This document shows positions 58,191-64,000 of a DNA stretch of 64,000 nt, in pieces; positions within the stretch are counted from its first letter, which is position 1, and every line of letters starts with the position of its first letter. The stretch covers positions 2,232,001-2,296,000 of the forward strand of contig NZ_CP039290.1 of the NCBI RefSeq assembly GCF_004798705.1, in the 5' to 3' direction. The notes beneath the pieces were generated by a model. That model saw only the letters and a program-made list of their open reading frames with translations, ran no database searches and was not told the origin of the DNA. A program made the translations under genes and the position numbers. The DNA is from Arthrobacter sp. PAMC25564. GTDB lineage: Bacteria; Actinomycetota; Actinomycetes; Actinomycetales; Micrococcaceae.

Positions 58191-58263
58191 GGGGCTGTGG
58201 CGCAGCTGGTAGCGCACCTGCATGGCATGCAGGGGGTCAGGGGTTCGAGTCCCCTCAGCTCCA
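58191..58263 (+). tRNA. tRNA-Ala (anticodon GGC), copy 2
   Basis: It is identical to the copy at 57717 throughout, including the G3:U70 pair, but has a different upstream region and a different terminator, so each copy is an independent transcription unit. Confidence 0.97.
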
Positions 58264-58268
58264 CCGAA

Positions 58269-58304
58269 GAGGCCCCGCTCATTGAGCGGGGCCTCAACTT
58301 TTTC
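58269..58304 (+). terminator. Rho-independent terminator of tRNA-Ala copy 2
   Basis: A perfect 12-bp stem (58269-58280 with 58284-58295) with a 3-nt loop is followed by AACTTTTT. Confidence 0.92.
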
Positions 58305-58389
58305 CCGGGGGCAGCGCCGCCGGCAGGAGGCGGGTCAACGCCGCTTCACACGAGAGCCCGGCGTCGGCCACCCGACTATTATGGGGACT

Positions 58390-58740
58390 GTGAACGAGAC
58401 CCTGCCCCCGTGCCCTGAATGCTCCAGCGAGTACACCTATGAGATGGGGGCGCTCCTGGTCTGTCCCGAGTGCGCGCATGAATGGTCCCAGGCCACGGAC
58501 ACCGAGGAAGAATCCGCCGCAACCGTCATCAAGGACGCCGTCGGAAACGTCCTCGCCGACGGGGACACCGTCACCGTCATCAAGGACCTGAAGGTCAAGG
58601 GCGGCTCCGGCCCGATCAAGGTCGGTACCAAGGTGCGCAACATCCGGCTCGTCAACGGAGTCGGTGACCACGACATCGACTGCAAGGTCGACGGCTTCGG
58701 CCCCATGCAGCTCAAGTCCAGCGTCGTCAAAAAGATCTGA
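58390..58740 (+). CDS. yjdM: Zinc-ribbon protein YjdM (PhnA family)
   Basis: The 116-residue protein has an N-terminal zinc ribbon (CPEC and CPEC, 14 residues apart) and the C-terminal PhnA-type SH3-like domain with VKDAVGN-type opening, [26 protein letters not shown] and [12 protein letters not shown]. Despite the old name it does not cleave phosphonates, and its role is unknown. I chose GTG 58390 because TATTAT (58377-58382) ends 7 nt upstream, which would make the mRNA leaderless. ATG 58381 overlaps that hexamer. Confidence 0.9.
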   Translation: MNETLPPCPECSSEYTYEMGALLVCPECAHEWSQATDTEEESAATVIKDAVGNVLADGDTVTVIKDLKVKGGSGPIKVGTKVRNIRLVNGVGDHDIDCKVDGFGPMQLKSSVVKKI

Positions 58741-58753
58741 CGGAGCCACCACC

Positions 58754-59896
58754 ATTACCGATCTGGGCACAGCCAACGGCGCCGGGGGCAGGCTGCGGTT
58801 TTCCGACGTCGTCGTGATCGGCGCAGGGCAGGCCGGGCTGTCCGCCGCGTACCACCTGCAGCGCCGCGGCTTTGTCCCCGCCACCCCCGAACCGGCAGCG
58901 CCCGCCGGTGCAGTACCGCCCCGGACCTACATCGTGCTCGACGCTGAGGACGGACCCGGCGGGGCCTGGCGGCACCGCTGGAAGAGCCTGCTGATGGCAA
59001 CCGTGAACGGCATCAGCGACCTGCCCGGCATCGCGCAGCCCGACGTCGACCCGGCCGAGGCCAGCTCAAGCTTCCTCACCCGCTACTTCGCCGGCTACGA
59101 GGAGGAACTGGGACTGGCCATCGAACGGCCGCTCAAGGTCCGCGCCGTCCGCCGGGAGGACGACGATCCTGCCGGACGCCTGCGGATCACCACCTCCCGC
59201 GGCGAGTGGTCCGCCCGGGCCGTGATCAATGCCACCGGCACCTGGACCAGGCCGTTCTGGCCCATCTACCCGGGCCAGACCACGTTCCGCGGGCGGCAGC
59301 TCCACGTCGCCGACTACGCCTCGGCCGAGGAGTTCCGCGGCCTGCACGTGATCGTGGTCGGCGGCGGCATCTCGGCCGTCGGCCTGCTCGACGAGATCTC
59401 CAAGGTCACTGCCACCACCTGGTTCACCCGTCGGGAACCGGTCTGGCGGGACGCCGCCTTCGACCGGCAGGCAGGCCACGACGCCGTCGCCCTCGTTGAG
59501 GAGCGCGTCCGCCAGGGCCTCCCGCCGCAGAGCGTCGTCGCCGTGACCGGACTGATCTGGACTCCGGCCCTTCGGGCGGCCGCCGCGCGCGGCGTGCTTG
59601 AGCGGCATCCGATGTTCACAGGCATCGAGCCCGACGGCGTGCGGCTGGCCGACGGCGGTTTCCTGGCCGCCGACGTGATCCTGTGGGCCACCGGCTTCCG
59701 GGCCGAGCTCGAACACCTCGCCCCGCTCCACCTGCGCGGGCCGGGCGGCGGGATCGCGATGGACGGCACCCGGGTGGCCGTGGAGCCGCGGGTCCATCTG
59801 GTGGGCTACGGACCCTCGTCCTCCACTATCGGCGCCAACCGGGCCGGCCGGGCCGCCGTGACCGGCATCGCCAAAATGCTGGCGGGTCCGGGATAA
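58754..59896 (+). CDS. FAD-dependent monooxygenase/oxidoreductase with possible ATT start
   Basis: The roughly 380-residue flavoprotein has the FAD motif VVIGAGQAGLSAAY at about residue 19, a WRHRWKSL segment and the NADPH motif VIVVGGGISAVG near 200, ending in LWATGFRAEL and VGYGPSSSTIGANRAGR. It resembles CzcO/YhcX-like flavin monooxygenases. There is no ATG or GTG at the expected place. ATT at 58754 lies 8 nt after GGAG (58742-58745) and would give MTDLG. A GTG at 58664 inside yjdM is the only conventional in-frame option before the FAD motif and adds 30 residues of unlikely sequence. Confidence 0.88.
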   Translation: MTDLGTANGAGGRLRFSDVVVIGAGQAGLSAAYHLQRRGFVPATPEPAAPAGAVPPRTYIVLDAEDGPGGAWRHRWKSLLMATVNGISDLPGIAQPDVDPAEASSSFLTRYFAGYEEELGLAIERPLKVRAVRREDDDPAGRLRITTSRGEWSARAVINATGTWTRPFWPIYPGQTTFRGRQLHVADYASAEEFRGLHVIVVGGGISAVGLLDEISKVTATTWFTRREPVWRDAAFDRQAGHDAVALVEERVRQGLPPQSVVAVTGLIWTPALRAAAARGVLERHPMFTGIEPDGVRLADGGFLAADVILWATGFRAELEHLAPLHLRGPGGGIAMDGTRVAVEPRVHLVGYGPSSSTIGANRAGRAAVTGIAKMLAGPG

Positions 59897-59902
59897 CAAA
59901 AA

Positions 59903-59967
59903 GCAACGCGGGGTCACCTACGGCCCATCCCGGGGCTCAGGATGGGCCGTAGGTGACCCCGCGTTGC
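59903..59967. repeat. Perfect 28-bp inverted repeat
   Basis: Arms 59903-59930 and 59940-59967 are exact reverse complements over 28 nt with a 9-nt loop. It starts 7 nt after the monooxygenase stop. No T-run follows on the plus strand; on the minus strand a TTTTTG run follows. It may be a terminator, but the length is unusual for this window. Confidence 0.9.
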
Positions 59968-60038
59968 AGTGCAGTACCAAAGATCCAAACACCCCGGCTC
60001 CAATCCCAAGCCCGAACAGACTAGGCGGCACAACGCGC

Positions 60039-61184
60039 GTGGCGGACAACAATCTCGAATCCCTATTCTCCAAGCTCAGGAGGTTCCCCGACGTCGAGTC
60101 CACGAACCTGCAGGCCTGGGACGCCACGGACAAGCTCCTGCTGGACACGGCGGCCGGTCTCCTGGGGCCCGGAAGCACGCTCGCCGTCGTGGGGGACCGG
60201 TACGGCGCGCTGACCCTCGGCGCCCTCACCCTGGCGGCCGGCAGCGGCCGGACGGTCCGGGTCCACCAGGACCTCGTCACCGGCGAGCGTGCGTTGCGCA
60301 ACAATGCCGAAGCCCTGGGCATCAGCGGAGGCTTTGAGCAGCTTCCCCTCGGACCTGCGCTGGCGGGCGCGTCCGTGGTGCTGCTGCAGCTGCCGAAGTC
60401 GCTGGCGGAGCTGGAGGAAATCGCCGACGCCGTGGCCCGCCACGCAGCTCCCGGCGTGGTGCTGCTGGCCGGCGGCCGGGTCAAACACATGAGCCTGGGC
60501 ATGAACACCGTGCTGGAACGCTACTTCACCGAGGTCCGGCCCCAGCTTGCCCGGCAGAAATCGCGGATCCTGCTGGCCAGCGGACCAAAGCCGCTCACCG
60601 GTGCGCCGCCGTTTCCCGTCACCGGGAACAACGCCGAGCTGGGCCTGGTGGTCTGCGCGCATGGCGCCGTCTTCGCCGGCACAGGCCTGGACATCGGAAC
60701 CCGGTTCCTGCTGGACTTCCTGCCCCGGATGCCGCACGCACGGCACGCCATAGACCTGGGCTGCGGCACGGGAATCCTCGCCGCCATGTATGCCCGCAGC
60801 CACCCGGACGCCGGGGTCACGGCCACGGACCAGTCGGCCGCCGCCGTCGGATCCGCCCTCGCCACCGCCCGTGCCAACGGGCTGGAGGGGCAGATCGACG
60901 TCCTCCAGGATGACGCCATGGGCTCCTTGGCGCAGGGGAGTGCCGGGCTGGTCCTCCTCAACCCGCCCTTCCACCTGGGGGCCGCCGTGCACGCCGGGGC
61001 CGGGATCAAGATGATCGAGGCGGCCGGCCGGGTCCTGGCACCGGGCGGTGAACTGTGGACGGTGTTCAACAGCCACCTGCACTATCAACCGGCGCTGGAA
61101 CGCCTGATCGGGCCCACCCGCGAGGTCGGCAGGAACCCGAAATTCACTGTGACGGCGAGCACCAGGAAAACTGCCCGGGCGTGA
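60039..61184 (+). CDS. RlmG/RsmC-like class I methyltransferase
   Basis: The 381-residue protein has two Rossmann-like halves: an N-terminal inactive copy (residues 1-190) and a C-terminal SAM-binding one with DLGCGTGILAAM near 240 and the catalytic NPPFH near 308. NPPF and the duplicated layout are typical of the rRNA guanine-N2 methyltransferases RlmG and RsmC. The precise G is not predictable. GTG 60039 starts at MADNNLE. Neighbouring genes give no hint. Confidence 0.87.
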   Translation: MADNNLESLFSKLRRFPDVESTNLQAWDATDKLLLDTAAGLLGPGSTLAVVGDRYGALTLGALTLAAGSGRTVRVHQDLVTGERALRNNAEALGISGGFEQLPLGPALAGASVVLLQLPKSLAELEEIADAVARHAAPGVVLLAGGRVKHMSLGMNTVLERYFTEVRPQLARQKSRILLASGPKPLTGAPPFPVTGNNAELGLVVCAHGAVFAGTGLDIGTRFLLDFLPRMPHARHAIDLGCGTGILAAMYARSHPDAGVTATDQSAAAVGSALATARANGLEGQIDVLQDDAMGSLAQGSAGLVLLNPPFHLGAAVHAGAGIKMIEAAGRVLAPGGELWTVFNSHLHYQPALERLIGPTREVGRNPKFTVTASTRKTARA

Positions 61185-61267
61185 GCCAGGCCTGTGGGCG
61201 GCTGCCTGCCCGTAACGTACGATTCTGACATCAGCACTGCTCAAACGATGACGTTCAGGGGGTATCA

Positions 61268-62530
61268 GTGACCATGATCCGCCAGCCCTCACCGAGACGC
61301 GGAACGAACCTGCCCCGCATGGGTGACTTCAACCTCACCGTCATCTTGGACGCCATCCGGCGCGCGCCGGCCGGCCTGAGCCGGGTGGAGCTGGCCCAGA
61401 TCGTCGGGCTGTCCCCGCAGACGATCTCAAATATTTCGCGCCGCCTGCTGGACCAGGACCTGATCGTCGAGGCGGGCAAGGAAGGCACCGGTCCCGGCAA
61501 GCCACGGACCATGCTGCGGCTGAACTCCGCCGGACGTTATGCCGTGGGTGTCCATCTGGACCCGGCGGTGACGACGTTTGTGGTGCTGGACCTCGTCGGC
61601 GCCGTGGTCAGGAATTCACGGATCAAGCCACCCACCGGCGCCGACCCGGACGCCGTCATCGGCATCATCGCTGCCGAGATCAAGCGGCTCATCGCGGAGT
61701 CCGGCGTGGATCCTGCCAGGATCGCGGGGCTGGGCGTCGCTTCGCCCGGCCCGATCGACCTGGAGGAGGGCACCGTCGTCGACCCGCCGTTGCTGCTCGG
61801 CTGGCACCGCGTGCCGTTGCGGGACGCCCTGGCGGCGGCCACCGGGCTGTCCACCCTCGTGGACAAGGACGTGACCAGCGCGGCCGTGGCCGAGACCTGG
61901 GCCGGCGGTCCCAGCGGCGCCGGCAGCTTCATCTTCATGTACATGGGGACCGGGATCGGCTGCGGGATCGTGCTCAACGACGAGGTGCTGCGTGGCACCT
62001 CCGGCAATGCCGGCGAAATAGGCCACATCGTGGTGGACCCCGACGGCGCGCCCTGCGGCTGCGGGCTGCGCGGCTGCGTGAAGTCCAGTTGCATACCCAG
62101 GGTCCTCGTGGCCCAGGCGGAGGCGGCCGGCATCCTCGGCGGTTCCATGCATCCCGCCGAGGGCACCGACGGACCCGTGATCCAGGAGCGCTTTGCACGT
62201 CTCTGCGCAAAGGCCGACGCCGGGGACGAGCACGCCTCGCAGATCATCGAACGTTCCGCCGTGCTGCTGGCCCGCGCCGTCTCAACCGTCACCAATGTCC
62301 TGGATGTGGACCGCGTGGTATTCGGCGGCCCATTCTGGTCCTGCCTTGCGGCCAAGTACCTGGAACGGATCCCGGATCTGGTCCGGGAGAACAGCGCCAC
62401 CCGGAAGATCCACGCGATCGAAGTAGTCGGCACCGGAGTCGGTGAGGACGTCGGCGCCATCGGTGCGGCCTGCCTCGTGCTCGAGCATACGCTCGCCCCG
62501 CGCTCCCAGCGCCTCCTGCTGGGGGGCTAG
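61268..62530 (+). CDS. ROK-family transcriptional regulator
   Basis: The 420-residue protein has an N-terminal winged helix (about 24-80, LSRVELAQIVGLSPQTISNISRRL) and a ROK sugar-kinase-like domain with KDVTSAAVAE holding the usual Asp, MYMGTGIGCGIV and the zinc site GEIGHIVV...CGCGLRGC. After the last Cys the usual Glu is Lys (GCVK). It should repress a sugar-catabolic set, but no transport or sugar gene is adjacent, so the target is elsewhere. The start is GTG 61268 and TACGAT near 61218 may be its -10. Confidence 0.9.
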   Translation: MTMIRQPSPRRGTNLPRMGDFNLTVILDAIRRAPAGLSRVELAQIVGLSPQTISNISRRLLDQDLIVEAGKEGTGPGKPRTMLRLNSAGRYAVGVHLDPAVTTFVVLDLVGAVVRNSRIKPPTGADPDAVIGIIAAEIKRLIAESGVDPARIAGLGVASPGPIDLEEGTVVDPPLLLGWHRVPLRDALAAATGLSTLVDKDVTSAAVAETWAGGPSGAGSFIFMYMGTGIGCGIVLNDEVLRGTSGNAGEIGHIVVDPDGAPCGCGLRGCVKSSCIPRVLVAQAEAAGILGGSMHPAEGTDGPVIQERFARLCAKADAGDEHASQIIERSAVLLARAVSTVTNVLDVDRVVFGGPFWSCLAAKYLERIPDLVRENSATRKIHAIEVVGTGVGEDVGAIGAACLVLEHTLAPRSQRLLLGG

Positions 62531-62549
62531 GCCGGACCCGGCCGGGCCG

Positions 62550-62747
62550 TCAGTCGATGTCCTCGATGACGGTTCCGAACGGGAGGGTGTCGTCAACGTG
62601 CGCCTGATGGCCGTGCGGAAGCACGAGAATCCGGACACCGTGCAGCTTGTCCGCCGCCGACTGCATGAGAATCGGCCGGACCGTGTTGATGAAACTCTCG
62701 CTCTTGCCGGCGAGATACTCCTGGTAACTGACTGGAAGCTGGATCAT
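62550..62747 (-). CDS. Small conserved hypothetical protein
   Basis: The 65-residue protein (MIQLPVSYQEYLAGKSESF at the start, acidic end) is not recognised. It is soluble, with a helix over 12-35 and a His-rich turn LPHGHQAH, and its codon use is like that of its neighbours. No ribosome site is obvious. It is convergent with the ROK gene and divergent from metF. Confidence 0.6.
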   Translation of the reverse strand: MIQLPVSYQEYLAGKSESFINTVRPILMQSAADKLHGVRILVLPHGHQAHVDDTLPFGTVIEDID

Positions 62748-62867
62748 GGCAACAGGATAGCCCTGCGCAGCCGCGATGGGGAGGGCACCTACGGTCCGGT
62801 ACGGCGAAGAATATTCTGCCCGGCAGCGAAATGTTCCGTAAAGTTGCGTCTTAATTCGGTGGCCGAG

Positions 62868-62896
62868 TTGAACGCCCCCACGGCGGGCCCTAGAGT
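62868..62896 (+). promoter_or_regulatory. Probable metF promoter
   Basis: TTGAAC (62868-62873) and TAGAGT (62891-62896) are spaced by exactly 17 nt. Transcription would begin near 62903, giving a leader of about 250 nt before metF. Confidence 0.65.
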
Positions 62897-62902
62897 TCTA
62901 TA

Positions 62903-63152
62903 CAAGTTACCTCAGTAACGTGTCAGCGATCCTCCGCTGCGGGCCACCCCAGGGCGGCCAAGGAGGGTGTGGGTGCCCCCATGTGGGCCTGACATTTGCT
63001 CACGGACAACTTCGTATCAGGCGTAACAGTCGCGGCTGCGTCCTGCAGGAGTTCTCTCCGTGTTCCCCAACTCAATTCATTGACGGCGAAGCTGCATCCT
63101 AGGGAGCATTCCCGGCGCAGCCTCCGTCAATGGTTCACAGCCAAGGACGCAA
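62903..63152 (+). promoter_or_regulatory. Long structured leader of metF, class not recognised
   Basis: No gene is supported here. Three possible stems are seen: CAGCG/CGCTG near 62927-62942, GCCTGA with TCAGGC (62987-62992 with 63017-63022), and a strong extended hairpin at 63078-63132 built from a 9-bp outer stem, a 5-bp GCTGC/GCAGC stem and a GGGA/TCCC tip. The last ends 10 nt before the AAGGA ribosome site of metF. The layout is not the SAM-I, SAM-II, SAM-IV or SAH consensus that I know. Confidence 0.55.
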
Positions 63153-64000
63153 ATGTCACCACCAAGCCTTATCGACACCCATCCCAATCTTGCCGGGGCG
63201 GCGCCCGTCGCCCTGTCCTATGAGCTGTTCCCGCCGCGGTCTGCCGCGGCTGCGGAATCGCTCTGGACCACCATCGGCGAACTGGAAACCACGGACCCGG
63301 ACTATGTTTCCGTGACCTACGGCGCCAGCGGCTCCAACCGGAACACCGCCGTCGAGCTGATCAACCGGCTCGTGCAGGAAACGACGCTGCGGCCCCTGGC
63401 CCACCTGACCTGCGTGGGGAACTCCCCGGAGGAACTGGCGGAGATCATCGGCGAGTTGCTCGACGTCGGGGTGCGCGGCATCCTGGCCCTGCGCGGCGAC
63501 CGGCCCAAGGACGGCGGCACCCCTCCGGAGGGGTCGCTGCGCTACGCCCAGGACCTGATCGAACTCATCCGCCGCGTCGAACAGCGCCGCTCGGCGCTGC
63601 TGTGCGCCGGGAAGGTGGCCGTCGGCGTTGCCGCGTACCCCACCCGGCACCCGGAATCCCCGAGTGAGGCGCACGACGTCGAGGTGCTGCTGGCCAAACA
63701 GCGTTCCGGCGCCGACTTCGCCATCACCCAGGTCTTCTTCCACACCCGGCAGTACGCGGACCTGCTGGCCCGCGCCCGCCGGGCCGGCGTCACCATCCCG
63801 ATCATTCCGGGCGTGATGCCGTTGACCAGCATCCGCCGGCTCACCCGCCTCGGCGAGCTGACCGGCGTCGAACCGACCCCGGAACTCATGGGGCGGCTCG
63901 CCGGCGCCGATACCGACGCCGAACGGACCCGGATCGGGGTCAACGCCACCGTTGACCTGGCCAACGCGGCCCTGGACGCCGGCGCCCCCGGCATCCACCT
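63153..64000 (+). CDS. metF: Methylenetetrahydrofolate reductase (5' part)
   Basis: The open frame runs off the right edge after 282 codons. It has the MetF TIM-barrel features SYELFPPR near residue 22, VSVTYGASGSNR with the FAD/folate side, HLTCVGNSPEEL, GILALRGDRP with the catalytic Asp region, GVAAYPTRHPE and QVFFHTRQYADL. It reduces methylene-THF to methyl-THF for methionine synthesis. AAGGA lies 5-6 nt before ATG 63153. About 20 residues of the domain are missing at the edge. Confidence 0.95.
   Translation, partial: MSPPSLIDTHPNLAGAAPVALSYELFPPRSAAAAESLWTTIGELETTDPDYVSVTYGASGSNRNTAVELINRLVQETTLRPLAHLTCVGNSPEELAEIIGELLDVGVRGILALRGDRPKDGGTPPEGSLRYAQDLIELIRRVEQRRSALLCAGKVAVGVAAYPTRHPESPSEAHDVEVLLAKQRSGADFAITQVFFHTRQYADLLARARRAGVTIPIIPGVMPLTSIRRLTRLGELTGVEPTPELMGRLAGADTDAERTRIGVNATVDLANAALDAGAPGIH

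Noticed and set aside
57717..58263. Identical tRNA pair as an integration (att) site of a mobile element
   Set aside because: No integrase, cargo gene or flanking direct repeat other than the tRNAs exists, and each copy is complete with its own terminator.
58381..58389. ATG 58381 as the yjdM start
   Set aside because: It overlaps the TATTAT hexamer, has no ribosome site, and GTG 58390 fits the family N-terminus better.

Overview
The window is ordinary core chromosome of a high-GC actinobacterium, most likely Arthrobacter/Pseudarthrobacter or a close Micrococcaceae relative. Support for this includes a mycothiol-type Rv2466c-like oxidoreductase, twin clpP1/clpP2 upstream of clpX, an MptB-like GT-C mannosyltransferase, a eukaryote-like IleRS under a T-box, an actinobacterial RNase E/G with a huge Ala/Glu N-terminal extension, and frequent leaderless starts. 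I assign about 62 protein genes, 6 tRNAs, one pseudogene, two riboswitch-class leaders and a dozen strong hairpin terminators. I see no prophage, insertion sequence, CRISPR array or defence island.

Layout. 0-5 kb: HNH-type secreted/anchored nuclease, sugar kinase (pfkB) divergent from polyphosphate kinase ppk2, def and an acyl-CoA dehydrogenase. 5.5-12 kb: tRNA-His and orn, MptB-like transferase, a decayed AlkD-type DNA glycosylase, map, a LapA-type membrane protein, a VOC protein, corA and tRNA-Arg. 12-18 kb: a tail-less ssb paralogue, a lipoprotein, ettA, tesB divergent from an unknown gene, and a mscS-glbO pair. 18-24 kb: pepN-osmC, a DUF1648 membrane protein, rpiB-nei2, tRNA-Gly. 24.4-29.8 kb: tRNA-Pro and the proteostasis block tig, clpP1, clpP2, clpX, then a DsbA-fold oxidoreductase. 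30-37 kb: GH15, valS, DUF488, SDR and an EEP-family membrane protein.

37-47.7 kb: T-box, ileS, folC, DUF4233, ndk, then VKOR (opposite strand) and rne. 47.7-57.6 kb: TPP riboswitch with a thiD-tenA fusion, then rplU, rpmA, obg, proB, proA, a small membrane protein, nadD, an unknown membrane protein and rsfS, which is a classical ribosome-assembly/proline/NAD neighbourhood. 57.7-64 kb: two identical tRNA-Ala genes, yjdM, a flavin monooxygenase, an RlmG-like methyltransferase, a ROK regulator and the 5' part of metF behind a structured leader.

No convincing undescribed multi-gene system is present. The most useful observations are local. At least ten genes carry a TANNNT hexamer ending 6-7 nt before the start codon (leaderless signature). 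The acyl-CoA dehydrogenase has Gly at both known positions of the catalytic base. The TPP aptamer has the thiD AUG inside P1. A monooxygenase may start on ATT. A perfect 28-bp palindrome lies between two genes. The AlkD gene is being lost through three separate lesions. metF has a long folded leader of no class I recognise.
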